Below, one piece after another: positions 34,603-46,155 of a stretch of 64,000 nucleotides of DNA. The translations under genes were made by a program, and so were the position numbers. The stretch is from Pictodentalium vernedei (Eukaryota; Mollusca; Scaphopoda; Dentaliida; Dentaliidae). The DNA lies in contig CM062294.1 of NCBI GenBank assembly GCA_031216915.1, forward strand, positions 32,007,128 to 32,071,127, given 5' to 3'. The notes under the pieces were generated by a model that worked only from the letters and a program-made list of their open reading frames with translations, ran no database searches and was not told where the DNA came from. The first letter of the stretch is position 1; each line of letters begins with the position of its first letter.

Positions 34603-34650
34603 GTGGCGTGCTGGGCCACTAATGGTCTTTGCTTTCCATAAGCGTCCGCC

Positions 34651-36755
34651 GGCCGTCACGTGACCGATTTACGCCCCGTCCCGAAGCGTCTGTTTTCCAT
34701 ACCCAGCTTTCAGTACGGTGTCTACTGCGCACGCGTCACTTTCGAGGAAAAAGTGGGTCTAAATCTTAACACTGATGACTATGGACAAAATATTTTAAAC
34801 ATTAATTACACAAATAACCTGTTGAAAGACAATATTTTACGCGTTATTTCCATTTAGTTCCATTATTCTAGTTTAATGTAATATGTTTATGTTGATTATA
34901 GCGCAATTATTTTTTGCTTCCTTTTTAATTTGAAAATTGGTCCTGAACATCGTGTAGAACCTTAGTACATTTTACGAAAAAAGCCGACCCCAAGTGTGTT
35001 TAAATGTATTTTTTGACCTTTGAATATGTTAGGTGAAATTTTTACGCGTTATTTTAGTAATCAGCAATAAATACAGAAAATAGTAATATAAATATAATGA
35101 GTGTACGATATATTGTTTTTGCTTCCTTTATGGGCTGAAAAAGAGCATTTTTCAGAATATTTCAAGTGAGCGTCAGAGTACGCGTGAACTGAAACTCGTC
35201 TTTTAAGAGTCAGAGTATTTCTCTTTACTTCGGATAAAGTGGAATATTCATGTGCAATGTGATTTTTGTTCACAATTTTACATTAAGGTGATTGTAATTT
35301 TCATAATTTTTAATTTTTTTTTTCACTCGTCATTTCTGTTTCTCTTATGTATAATGAATCTGAAATTAAGGCACGTGAGCATTGGTGATTTTTTTCTTGA
35401 AATACAATTGAAATAAATATGAAAGGAAAGAAAGAAATCTCTATCAAAGAACACTACTGCTAGGATTAGTTTTAAAAAAATGAAATTTCTCCTTATTATC
35501 ATAAAGAAAGGTTAAAAATCTCCCGTTGAGTATTTTTTTATTAAGGTGGTGATAAAGAATACAATCACAGTTCAGAAAATTACACTGGATTTCTCTCATG
35601 ATATCTTTCTTTACACTTGCAATGTATTAATCCAAGTAATTATAATCCTAAGACATGAAGCCTCGAAAAACAATGGATAAAATATATAAACCAGATCTTC
35701 TGTTAATAGCTACAGATTAGAGACGGGCTAAGGTGTTACTAATATTGTCATATATGATCTAAGTAATAATGAAGATCCGCTTGTACATCTGATTGTTTTT
35801 ACGGCAATCACAAACCATTCGGTTAATTCTCTCGCTCGTTGATGTTTTCTGCATTCGTTCACCCCAGTATTTCGAGTTAACTCCCCTTCCGGACAGAAAG
35901 CTGGACATGGCTTGTAAGTTCGCGCGTTATATCCGGGAAGACTTTTGACACAGTTAACAGTCTATCATATCAGGTTACAATACAGTGTTTTCGTGCAAAC
36001 AGCGCCTCTAGTGGTTGACTCCCAACCTTTAATGGAGGATAAAAGTTCCTGGAATTATCCGATTGGTGGAAAATGAACCGAACTTGTAAGTGTGAATAAA
36101 ATTTTTAAAGTGCATGTTTTGGAAAAGATATAAAATATTGGTGACTGTTATCTTCTGAAATGTGTGAGAGAAGATTAAAATTGGGTGGAGGTAGGTAAAA
36201 ATATGTCTATTTCATTCAGTGCGAAACTGGACGGGAGTATAGGAAGCTCCAAATTTAAAGGCAAAATTCACGTGGCGACCAAAATTTTTTTTCAGTATCT
36301 TTTTTTCATGAGATGATAAACTAAATGGATAGATGGTTGTTTTTGCCCAAATCAGCTTGATGAGATGGGGAGAGGAGGAAAGATTAGTACTGTCGTCAAA
36401 GGAAAAAAAAACACTGTATTGTAACCTAATGCAGTATTTCTTGTGATTTCTGTCGAGTGATACTTTAAAAAATAGTTTTGGATGTTGGGTCTACCAGTGT
36501 TATTATATTGATGACTGAAGCCAAGCCGGTTTGTACTTGGATGGAAATTTTTGAGGAACGGTAATTTTGAAGATGTTGGATCCCCATTTTTCATGAAATA
36601 AAGCCTATTTTAGAGGGCCCATATGCATAAAATGCTGGCCAAATGATGAGTGAATCTTAGGTGTAGAAAAGATGGTACAATTTGGTTATTTTGTTTGTAA
36701 TTAGTCAGAGGCAGGCTGGAAAATACCAAATAAACGCGAAAGTATACGCTATATT
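34651..36755. other. Unassigned AT-rich DNA
   Basis: No exon, RNA gene or shared repeat recognised. A 65-codon frame at 34660-34857 has no recognisable domain. Confidence 0.45.
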
Positions 36756-37018
36756 ATACAGTACGTGGAGAGTGGATTGTAACTAAATCACCCGCGGAGT
36801 GGAGTTATCACCCAAGCTATAACTTTCACATTTTGTACACATCGATAAAAAACACAAGCAATGTTTCAGCCAAAGAACCCCCGGGTCTAACCCGGAGGTC
36901 CATTGGCTGAAACTTTGCTTGTACTGGTTATGCTTTGCAACAAATTTACAGTTATTGCTTGGGTTGAATCTCCACTCTGCGGGTGATATAGTGATTATAC
37001 ACTCTCCACGTACTGTAT
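36756..37018. mobile_element. Palindromic MITE family F, copy 1
   Basis: 19-bp perfect terminal inverted repeat ATACAGTACGTGGAGAGTG. The arms pair along most of the 263 bp and meet at a CCGGGT..ACCCGGAGGTCCATTGGC centre. Copies occur at 38544 and 53768. TA-rich borders are compatible with a mariner-type TA target. Confidence 0.85.
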
Positions 37019-37059
37019 ATGGCAAGTATAAAACTTGGCAGATTTAGAGGGTTTTTTTT

Positions 37060-37250
37060 TTGTTTGGGGGAGGGGGTGTGGGCAGAAGCGCGTTTCGCTG
37101 CTGTTTTTCTTTTCTCGGCCTCTTCAAGGTGGGCTTTTACAGTGCATTTCTCTACTGTTTTGTCTCAGCCTCTTTGGGCTTTTACGCGCATTTCCTTTTT
37201 TTCTGTTGCGCTACTCGGGTTGTCTGATTTTATTGCTCCAAATCACGTGA
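37060..37250. other. Pyrimidine-rich DNA
   Basis: CTTTTTCT/TTTGTTTG-rich stretch; frames here are composition artefacts. Confidence 0.5.
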
Positions 37251-37343
37251 ACTTGAATTCCCAGGTCTATTCAACTGACTTGGAAAACAATGAAAAATGG
37301 AAACGTATATATACTGGATCCACTAATATGCGGAATTCCTTAC

Positions 37344-37589
37344 TTAACCCTTTACCTAACACAGCGGTTATAAACCGGCAGATAAATTAACCAGAATAAG
37401 CCTATCACAGCCTAAAATATCTAGGACGTTTCTCAATAAAACCATATAAACATGGATATCATTGCTCTCGTCGAGCTGGTTCTAATAGTATCCATATTTG
37501 TATGGTTTTATTGAAAAATTGTGATTTTTTTTTTCGAAAAATGTGAAAATTAATTTTTTTTTTTAATATTGTGTTAGTTAACGGGTTAA
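37344..37589. mobile_element. TTAA-flanked palindromic MITE, third arm type
   Basis: TTAACCCTTTACCTAACAC at the left and GTTAACGGGTTAA at the right, with hairpin arms AAAACCATATAAACATGGAT. The ends match types A and B, but the core GTCGAGCTGGTTCTA is degraded. Confidence 0.75.
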
Positions 37590-38029
37590 CTGGGATTCAC
37601 CGTTTGCAATGTCAACAATATTCGTATTGTGTTATGTCATCTCCAAATTTAGAAGTACTTTTTAAAACCGTTTTTTGTTTTGAAACATCCACCCTCAATT
37701 ATATTGGATGTCTGTGTGAATATTTTCCCCAAAGTCGCGAAATGTCTGTAGTCTGAAATTAGATTATTCTGCTTTGTTTATCTTGTGTGATGAGGCTGTG
37801 GTACTTTTTCTCAAGTTCTTTTGAATGGAGATATTAAACCCCAAAGTGTATCCACCACCGCCCTTGTCCAATAAACTTGAAATTCTTTCAAAAGAATTTT
37901 CGAGAACCCCCACTGATAATACTTGGAGATGGGCCGGGGCAGTTCCTATGAAAATCGCCTGCGTTTTGTTGAAAGTCGAGTTTCCTATCTGGACGATCCC
38001 TCCAAAAAAGCTAACCTTTTGGGGTGGGT

Positions 38030-38055
38030 GTGTGGGAGGGGGGGGGGGGGGGCTT
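38030..38055. repeat. G run
   Basis: About 16 G within GTGTGGGAGGG context. Confidence 0.9.
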
Positions 38056-38543
38056 TCTAGTGTTTTCGAAAGAAGATATTAACCCCCATAGACTGGAATC
38101 CTGTCCAATATATTTGTATTTATTTTAAATGTAATTCTTTGTCAATCACCAGTCACAATTCTTTGAGATGTGGTAGTCACCTTCTTTCAGTGAGAAAGAT
38201 TCAACTTTGTTCACAGAATGTTTCTTGTTTTTGTTCTAATACGGAGAAATTGCATGATGTAAACTCAAAATAAGAGTGTGTCCTGGGCATTTTCTCGCGC
38301 GCTTGTGCTTGCACAAAACATTTTCTTGTCTTGGTCATTACGCCAATTAAAACGGTTTTTATCATAAACTTCTCTACTGGAACAAGAATAGCCAAATAAT
38401 TCTACAAGGTCAGTATAGGTACAGTTAAAACTAGAAGTCCTGTCACGAATAGTGCGCTTATGTAGGCTTAATAGCGCGTTGGAATTGCCATATCGAATGG
38501 CATCCAAACCGCCGCAGATTCTCCTGGTTACTCATAGCAAACG

Positions 38544-38640
38544 CATGCAATGTTTCTGCCAATGGACCTCCGGGTTACCCGGAGGTCCATTGGCTGTAAC
38601 TTTGCTTGTGCACAGGCCATATGTACAGAATTTGATAGTG
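38544..38640. mobile_element. MITE family F, central fragment
   Basis: GCAATGTTTCTGCCAATGGACCTCCGGGTTACCCGGAGGTCCATTGGC: the centre of family F with a perfect short palindrome. The outer arms are lost. Confidence 0.75.
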
Positions 38641-38769
38641 TTACTTGGGCCATAACGCGCATATTAACGCGCATATTAACGCGCATATCAACGTGCTATT
38701 TGTGCGCATTTCATGACAGGACTTCTACTTTTAACTGTATGTATCTATTCTGTTGTTTTTCGTCTTTTT

Positions 38770-38823
38770 TTGGGGGGGGGGGTTATTTCTTTTGTGTGTG
38801 CGTGGGGGGGGGGGGGGGGGGGT
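38770..38823. repeat. Two G runs
   Basis: Runs at about 38770-38782 and 38806-38822 around GTGTGTGCGTG. Confidence 0.9.
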
Positions 38824-39084
38824 TCTTGAAGCTGGTAAACTCCGATGCTGGATGTTTTGCTTTAGTTATTTTGTACTTGTTTTTTTTTTTGTTGTTGTTT
38901 TTTGTTGTTAATTTAAAAAGTAAATGCCGATATCCTATGAATATTCAAAGTTCAAATTCTTAACTCAGTTGTTCATTTTCTGCAGTAAAATGTCAGTATA
39001 TTTCTTAATTGAAAGACAAGTATGTTGAATAATTCTAGGATTTGATTAAACTATTGACTTGCCGTTATTTTGGAGACACTTGAA

Positions 39085-39425
39085 TGTCTTTCCCTATCGG
39101 TAGTAATAATAGTAATAACATCACTTTCTCTAGCATTACGGTCCTATTAACGACCCACCAAAAATGATTAACACTCTCTGTCTTATTAGCGGACCCCGAC
39201 TTCGTCTCGGGCCGCTTATAAGATCTCGGGCTGTTAATCATTTCTGTTGGGCCGCCGATGAACGATAATGCCTCGAAAATCATGTTTTTGTTATATTACC
39301 ATGAACCAATTTTATTTTCATTAATGACCGCCGCTCGTTTCCGGCTATATGATGTCATGCAACACTGAGTTTTACCGCCAGTTAAACTCCGTTAATATAC
39401 TAGAGAACGCCCGCTAAAATGGTAA
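39085..39425. mobile_element. GGCCCGAG-hairpin repeat (family C), copy 2
   Basis: AATAATAGTAATAACATCAC, then the hairpin TTATTAGCGGACCCCGAC..TCGTCTCGGGCCGCTTATAA, then GCGTTTCCGG-like and CTAGAGAACGCCCGCTAAAA. Same order as the other copies. Confidence 0.7.
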
Positions 39426-39441
39426 TAATTGTTTATAATGT

Positions 39442-39689
39442 TTAATCCTTTACCCAACGCAGACGATATCAAAATTTATTATTTTGAAAATCATTTTTTT
39501 CAATTTTTCAAAAAATTTCAACAAAACCATATCATGTGACCCCTCGTTGGAACGAGCTCGACGAGCTCGTTCCAACGAGGGGTCGCATGATATGGTTTTG
39601 TTGAATTTTTTTGAAAAATAATATTTTTTCAACTGTGGAATATGCATATTACGCGGGTGGTGCGGTAGATTCGTTGGGTAAAGGGTTAA
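39442..39689 (+). mobile_element. TTAA-flanked palindromic MITE, arm type B, copy 2
   Basis: TTAATCCTTTACCCAACGC to CGTTGGGTAAAGGGTTAA with a near-perfect hairpin. It lies immediately right of a family-C repeat. Confidence 0.9.
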
Positions 39690-40087
39690 CTGAAATGTAC
39701 GATTGAGTATGCCCAACCAAATAAGTTTCATGGCTTAAAAAATATTCTAAAAAAATTTATTCTTCCTTCTTATGAATAGATTAGAGGTGAAAGTTGACAA
39801 TATATTATTGTAATGGGCCTTCGTTGATACCCACCCACCCTGGCATACCTTCCTGTGCATTCTTTACAACCCCCCCCCCCCCTCCTCCCACCGTCCAGGA
39901 AAAACAGTTTAAATAATATTTCTATTTTTCTTATTTATTTTTCATTTATTAATGTATACATAATAAATGGCAAAAATATAGCCCACGTTTAGAGAATAGT
40001 ATTTTCCTGGGTGCCGAACCGTCCAAACCTACATACCGAATCGACCAACGCTCGCGCTAAGAACACGAATGCCATTAAATGTGAGTA

Positions 40088-40505
40088 GATTTACTGGCCC
40101 CTATGTCGTTATAACGACTTGTGTCACTCATTATGGTGATTTACTAGGCCTTATGTCGTTATAACTACTTGTTTAACTCGTTATGATGATTTACTGGGCC
40201 TATATCGTTATAACGACTTGTATAACTCGTATGACGATTTACTAGGCCCTATGTCGTTATAACGACTTGCATAACTCGTTATGACGATTTACTAGGCCCT
40301 ATGTCGTTATAACGACTGGCACAACTCGTTATGGCGATTTACAAGATCCCGTGTCTTTATAACGACTTTATAACGACTTGCGCAACTCGTTATGACGATT
40401 TACTGGGCCCTATAACTCATACAACGCTTTACTAGGCCCTATCTCGTTATAACGACTTTCGTAACTCGCTATGGCGATTTACTAGGTCCTATATCGTTAT
40501 ATTTT
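40088..40505. repeat. 50-bp minisatellite with palindromic GTCGTTATAACGAC
   Basis: Units begin TTTACTRGGCC at 40090, 40140, 40190, 40238, 40288, 40338, 40399, 40428 and 40478. Most contain the perfect 14-bp palindrome GTCGTTATAACGAC and then AACTCGTTATGACGAT. One unit is shortened (29 bp) and one is lengthened. Confidence 0.9.
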
Positions 40506-40840
40506 ACGCATGTCCTAAATAAGCTTCCGTACTTAGTAAATGACTTAATCTTAGTTTCGTTTTGATACGTAATGAAAATTGATTAGATAAAAACTGCTGC
40601 TTTTAACTTCCTTATTCTGGCCGAGGTGCATTGACTGCAGGAGGCGTATAGAGGTGATGACATAAATAAGGTATGTTAGTAGAATCTTTACTTCTGGTTA
40701 CTTTATACTTGCTATTTTATCTTCTATGTCTTATTAGTGAATGATAGTTTTGACGAAGAATTACAATATTTTGAACGCCACCACGATTTACCGAGAGGTA
40801 CCGGTAGGTACCGAGAAGTACCGAAAGGTACGGAAAAAAA

Positions 40841-41222
40841 GCTTTTTATAAATTATTTTTGCAATAAATTGAACGCAAACGATATATTTCATGCATTTCA
40901 TGCATTTTATGCATTTATTTCTGGAAATGTGGCCATTAATGATGCAATTTGTCGCGATTATCACAGTTTGGAGTTATTTATTGAGTAGCGCGGTTGACCT
41001 CTCGGTAAATCGTGTTTTCTCGGTTTGACAAGCTTTTTATAAATTATTTTTGCAATAAATTGAATGCAAACGATATATTTCATGCATTTCATGCATTTTA
41101 TGCATTTATTTCTGGAAATGTGGCCATTAATGATGCAATTTGTCGCGATAATCACAGTTTGGAGTTATTTATTGAGTAGCGCGGTTGACCTCTCGGTAAA
41201 TCGTGTTTTCTCGGTTTGACAA
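40841..41222 (+). repeat. Foldback left arm: two 191-bp units
   Basis: Units from GCTTTTTATAAATTATTTTTG to CGGTTTGACAA at 40841 and 41032, nearly identical. They contain a repeated ATGCATTT motif. Confidence 0.95.
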
Positions 41223-41999
41223 GGGTCCGTCGTTTCACCCAATTACACCCAATTAACACCCAATTACACCCAATTACACCCAATTACCACCCAATTACAC
41301 CCAATTAACACGCAATTACACCCAATTAACACCCAATTAATACATCCGTCCGCTGACTTGCGAAGTTATTGTTTCTTGGGACAAATTCTCGAAGCAAAGG
41401 GCCAGTCGAACTTGACCCATTAGTACTAAGTCGGAACAGGTAGAGATCGTTCAGTTAGTAACCACTTTTTCTCTCAAATTTCGGGACCTTCATGGAATTA
41501 GTGAAAGCTCACTCCCCACCCCACCCTCTCACTACCCACCCCCACCCCACACTATTTTTGACACATTTCGCCGCCCATATACATTACTGCGTGGGCCTAG
41601 GCAGAGATAGTGCCTTTAGGGAGACATCGTATCAGTGTATTGGAGAAACAAGAACAACCATTTATTTTATTAATTTATTTCATAAAATGTAAAAACTTAA
41701 CAAATAACAATTTGAGCACATACAGCAGGGGCTTATTGTACAGAAAAACAACATTATTTACAGAAGCACATATGTTTATAAGAAAACACAAATCTGTACA
41801 CAAATACATATAGAAACAAAAGATCGGTTCTCATCCATCTTGTGTAGGCCTATATTTAGTCCACACTAGGCCTCGCAGGTCGAAATATAATTTTGTGGTT
41901 TCGTAGGTAGGATGTTGATTGCAATATTGTATGTGTTTTTTTCAGTATAGTACATACGAACAAACATTTACTCTAGGTTCTTAAAGTCAGGGACGGCGG

Positions 42000-42060
42000 A
42001 GACGGGGGGGGGGGGCACAGGGTGCACGAGCCCCCCCCCCCCGCCCCCACATACTTTTTC
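42000..42060. repeat. Paired G run and C run
   Basis: About 13 G (42005-42016) and two C runs (42031-42056) form an inverted pair around CACAGGGTGCACGAG. Confidence 0.85.
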
Positions 42061-42350
42061 CACTAATTAAAAATTAGCAACACAATAGTGTCGGCATCGC
42101 TGTCCATTTTATATATTGTGAAATTACACATCGCAAGTTCACAAGTTATCATAACAGACTCTAGTAACAGTAAAACTAGTTCAAACTTGGACCCAAATTC
42201 CGTAATATAAATTTTGGGTTTGATACGTCCTTTGAGTCAAAATTATATAACAGACTTTGTGTCCCATTTTTGGAATGTGGTAGGTCGTATGCATGTACCG
42301 TACTCCCTTTCTGGGTGCCATACGCGATGACAAAAAAATCTTTCAATATC

Positions 42351-42436
42351 CCCCCCCCCCCCCCCCCACCAACCTTCGTACCCCTAAAAAACATATTTTC
42401 CATCCATACCCTCCGTAGTTACCTAGAAAAAATAGA

Positions 42437-42467
<31 letters not shown>

Positions 42468-42525
42468 ACTTTCACAATTTTGCTGCTTTATATTAAAGCA
42501 GCTTATGGCCCCCCCCCCCCCCCCG
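42351..42525. repeat. Three C runs, one with (CA)n
   Basis: C runs at about 42351-42367, 42438-42453 (followed by CACACA) and 42509-42524. Confidence 0.9.
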
Positions 42526-42836
42526 CCCCTCATTGTAACAAGCCCTCTTTTTGTTCGTTCCATATTAACTGACTGCTCCCTGCCTAGTTACACTAAATAA
42601 TCAATATATGACATTCTTCACTCAGACACTGAACGATCTCAAAAATGTCCGACGAAGTAACGGATTCTATCGGCGCACTATAGTCTTCTTCCTAGAAATT
42701 CACCCCAAAAAAAAACAATTTTTTTGACGTTTTTTCATTAATTGGGTGTTAATTGGGTGTAATTGGAGGGTAATTGGGGTGTAATTGGGTGTTAATTGGG
42801 TGTAATTGGGTGAAACGACGGACCGTTTGAGACAAG

Positions 42837-43250
42837 AAGGCACCGAGAGGTACGCAAAAAAAAAGCTTCTTTGAAAATTATTTTCACAATAAATTGAATG
42901 CAAACGGTATATTTTCATGCATTTTTATGCAATTTATTTCGGGGATTTGGTCATTAATGATGCAATTTGTCGCGATAATCATAATTTGGAGTTATTTATT
43001 GAGTAGCGTGACTGATCTCTCGGTAAATCGTGTTTTCTCGGTTTGACAAGAGGCACAGAGAGGTACGCAAAAAAAGCTTCTTGAAAATTATTTTCACAAT
43101 AAATTGAATGCAAACGGTATATTTCATGCCTTTTATGCATTTATTTTGGGGATTTGGTCATTAATGTTGCAATTTGATAATAATCACAAAAAGCTTTTTA
43201 TAAATTATTTTCACAATAATTTTAAATTGAATGCAAACAGTATATAAAAA
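42837..43250 (+). repeat. Foldback array units, internal block
   Basis: Two or three diverged units in the same orientation as the left arm (CACAATAAATTGAATGCAAACGGTATA...), with GAGAGGTACGCAAAAAAAGC joints. They are deleted or scrambled near 43190-43240. Confidence 0.85.
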
Positions 43251-43495
43251 ATAACGTAAAGTAAAATTATCAATGTTTGTTTTTATTCTATATGGATAAT
43301 AAAGACAACTTTCAGAATTATTTCAGTACTTATTTACTTTATTTATTATAATTATTTACTGGTGTGAGAATATGTTTAGAATGTGTGTATATTCTTAAAT
43401 TTTGTGGTTACCTCTGGCTGACAATTTCGCTAATTAATTAGATGTGCCTATCCGACTCAGCCTACTCAGTGGCGTACTAGTAGCGGAAAATCTTG

Positions 43496-43550
43496 TGCCC
43501 CCCCCCCCCCCCCGCGAGATAGAGATAGAGACGGGGGGGGGGGGGGGTCT
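43496..43550. repeat. Facing C run and G run
   Basis: About 16 C (43498-43513) and 16 G (43532-43547) flank GCGAGATAGAGATAGAGAC. They can pair as a stem. Confidence 0.9.
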
Positions 43551-43698
43551 TGGTCCCTTTCATATTGGTGGTTGCCTTTAAAACAGGATCGATTCTAAAA
43601 GTACGACTCTGTAGATTTTTTCATTACATGTTTTAAGTTTCACCTCAACCATCCAACGAAACACACATGCACGCCCAACATGTGTGACTTGAGAGGCG

Positions 43699-44775
43699 CC
43701 ATAACATAACATAACATAACATTTATTAGCATAAAACATCCTATACAGGGCAGTATGCGATAATCTACAAGTAACATGAACAAAAGTATAGAATTCAAAA
43801 TGATGAGTAAAGGACATAGCAGCAACTCAGTTCGCCCGCAAGCTTCAAGTAGAACGTCTGACAGAGGTGTAAGGCAAGAGGGACACTGGTAGCCAGTCAT
43901 GTTGAGCCGGTTGTTACCGTTAGCTCGTGCGTGGTTGGCCCAGGTAGACTCTTGACAATTATCGTGTAAAAAAGTGTGTCACCATCCTGCGCCATCCTCA
44001 TCTGGAAGGAGGGTAGGTGTGGTTGGTGCTATGATTTTGTTTGTAATTGGGCGATAGCCCGTGGACACAACTTAATAAAGCACACATACGGTGCGAATGT
44101 GTGGTTACCATAGATGGACTTCATATCAACCCTTGGTGGGCTGAGGGTTCAAACTTTTAATTGTAACGCTGATCTCCTTGGTGCATGAGTGTGGGCCATT
44201 GCATGGCAAAGGACCTGGAAGGTCCTTTAGGCGTTGGTATAAATTTTAATCCCCTTCCTCAGTACAATTTTCTCATGTGTACTGGGAGTGTAATTTGACA
44301 GATTGGTAATATTTGTGCTAGCCTTGTCAGCCTGTGCGGTGTGGGTGCTTGAAGAACAAGGATGGGAAGAGTCATCCGATTTGGCCGCAAGTAGAGGGGA
44401 GAGGCCTGCGTCCGACACGCTGTGTACAGCGGGAGGGGACAAGGGTCCCCGCTCATCTGAAGTCCTGTAGGTGAACTGTATGCTCTCTAAGGAGGTATTA
44501 GTAGGACAACTAATGGTGCAAATGCTGGAATCTATGTCATCCTCCGACGGCGGAGGGTTGGAGTCCGACACCAAGGGACAGATGGACCTGGCGGTGATAG
44601 AACGGTGTTCAGTGGCTCGGGGCCAGCTGATTCGGTGGTGGTTAATACAGGTTGTATGTCCGTGGTCGTACAGGCCATGGTTACGGTATTGTCATTGGGC
44701 TTGTAATCAGTACAGGAGCTTGCAGTTTCAAGGCCCTGGTAAATGGTGATGGGAATTGTTTGTTTTTTCAACTTA
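43699..44775 (-). mobile_element. Non-LTR retroposon fragment with (TGTTA)n tail
   Basis: On the minus strand it ends ATGCTAATAAATGTTATGTTATG: an AATAAA signal followed by four to five TGTTA units, as on many LINE 3' ends. The upstream part has a Ser/Thr/Pro-rich reading frame of about 180 codons with one shift near 44560 (e.g. SPPGPSVP, PPPSEDDIDSSICTI). It ends NLSNYTPSTHEKIVLRKGIK before a stop at 44227. That last piece loosely resembles a block upstream of the reverse transcriptase in Penelope-like elements, but I am not sure. No RT motif is present. Confidence 0.5.
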
Positions 44776-44794
44776 CGGCAATGTCAAGCCGAGA

Positions 44795-45431
44795 GGACAC
44801 GATTTACCGAGAGGACAATCGCTATACTCAATAAATAACACCAAGCTGTGATTATCGCGACAAATTGCATCATTAATGACCAAATCCCCGAAATAAATGC
44901 ATAAAATATACCGTTTGCATTTAATTTAATGTGAAAATAATTTATAAAAAGCTTTTTTCCGTACCTCTCGGTACCTCTTGTCAAACCGAGAAAACACGAT
45001 TTACCGAGAGGTCATTCGCGCTACTCAATAAATAACACCAAGCTGTGATTATCGCGACAAATTGTACCATTAATGACCAAATCCTCCGAAATAAATGCAT
45101 AAAATGCATTAAATATACCGTTTGCATTTAATTTATTGTGAAAATAATTTATAAGAAGCTTTTTTTGCGTACCTCTCGGTGCCTCTTGTCAAGCCGAGAA
45201 AACAACGATTTACCGAGAGGTCAACCGCGCTACTCAATAAATAACTCGAAACTGTGATTATCGCGATAAATTGCATCATTAATGGCCACATTTCCAGAAA
45301 TAAATGCATAAAATGCAAGAAATATATCGTTTGCATTCAACTTATTGTGAAAATAATTTCTAAAAAGCTTTTTTCCGTACATCTCGGTGCCTCTCGGTAC
45401 CTACCGGTACCTCTCGGTAAATCGTGGTGGC
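44795..45431 (-). repeat. Foldback right arm: four array units
   Basis: Inverted relative to 40841-41222. GATTTACCGAGAGG and GCTTTTTTCCGTACCTCTCGG joints separate units of roughly 190-205 bp. Confidence 0.9.
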
Positions 45432-45688
45432 CATTTTGAAAGCAGCTAATCTCCAGAAATCATCAGTTAATCTCCAGAAGTCATCCAACGAAGTACGCCC
45501 ACTACTCAATGGGCCCAACACGGCAACAGCAACATGGAGAACGTGCATGTTGCCTTTTAACGCATTTGGCTGTTGGATAGCGCGTCCCACGTCGCTTCCT
45601 GTCGCATGAAATGTCAGATTAACAGTACCGTCCGTTGGCACCATCCGTTTGCATTGGAGTGTGTCCAAACTTCTGGGAGCAGCCTCTC

Positions 45689-45702
45689 AAAATGGGTCCT
45701 AT

Positions 45703-45749
<47 letters not shown>

Positions 45750-46155
45750 TGGTGGTTAAGGTCACATACTTATGCACAATGGCTAATCATGACCGTGACA
45801 GTTTTACGGGTTGAGGAAGCCGGAGTACCCGGAGAGAGCCACCGAGCAACGACGAGGCTCGGAGCAGCTGTCAGCTTCCCAACATCGTAACTCCGCACTG
45901 CAGCATAGGCATGGTTAGACTGGTTGAAGACATGCGCACCATCGACGTGCAGTACGCCTTAGGACACGGAGTCATCGTGCCCCCATGTGGATCATCGGGG
46001 TTAAGTGCCTTGCCCAAGGACACAACGCGGGAGTCCGAATCGATCGCCTAGACGGTCACCCATCCGAGGACTACCCGGGCCCGACGTTGCTTAACTTCGG
46101 TGATCTGAGGAGAACCGGTTACCGCAACGCCACCACGCCCTAAAAATGGGTCCTA
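45689..46155 (-). mobile_element. 5S-rRNA-headed SINE with perfect 13-bp target duplication
   Basis: SINE 45702-46142 on the minus strand. Its head reads CAGATCACCGAAGTTAAGCA, ACGTCGGGCCCGG and GGATGGGTGACCGTC, which are 5S rRNA sequences carrying the A/IE/C-box region of a type 1 pol III promoter. The body and (AAATA)n tail are those of the tRNA-headed SINEs. AAAATGGGTCCTA occurs at 45689-45701 and 46143-46155. An intact duplication and a long tail indicate a young insertion. Confidence 0.92.

Larger units (their letters stand above)
31365..34650. mobile_element. GGCCCGAG-hairpin repeat (family C), copy 1, split by a LINE
   Basis: Contains CATTAACGGTCCGCCGTCCGC, TACTGGAGAACGCCCGCTAAA, (TAA)-rich AATAATAGTAATAACATG, and a weak hairpin TTAGTGGCC..CTTCG..GGCC. 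The same order appears at 39085-39425 and twice at 51930-52870. The LINE at 31758-34488 sits inside it. No coding capacity. Confidence 0.65.
41224..42824. mobile_element. Nested inverted-repeat element with (AATTACACCC)n ends
   Basis: GGTCCGTCGTTTCACCC at the left, followed by repeated AATTACACCC/AATTAACACCC (to about 41345), is mirrored at the right (about 42735-42824). The flanks GTTTGACAAG (41214-41223) and GTTTGAGACAAG (42825-42836) look like a target duplication. The sequence that would result without the insert is present in neighbouring units. No protein is encoded. Confidence 0.7.
40776..45432. mobile_element. Foldback-type element, 4.66 kb, 8-bp target duplication
   Basis: Left end CGCCACCACGATTTACCGAG and right end its inverted counterpart, flanked by ATTTTGAA at 40768-40775 and 45433-45440. 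The inverted arms begin with GAGAGGTACCGGTAGGTACC and run into tandem units of about 190 bp, at least two on the left and four on the right. Array-built long inverted arms with an 8-9 bp target duplication are typical of Foldback/Galileo/MULE-like elements. No transposase is visible. Inside are a further unit block in left-arm orientation (42837-43250), a second inverted-repeat element and a retroposon. Confidence 0.75.

Noticed and set aside
40088-40505. CRISPR array
   Set aside because: Spacers are not unique; the whole 50-bp unit repeats, and the context is eukaryotic.
43578-43900. Membrane-protein-like minus frames
   Set aside because: They overlap the retroposon 3' end and its AT-rich tail; hydrophobicity reflects T-rich codons.
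46030-46142. Genuine 5S rRNA gene
   Set aside because: Only part of the 5S sequence is present, and it is fused to a SINE body with a 13-bp target duplication.
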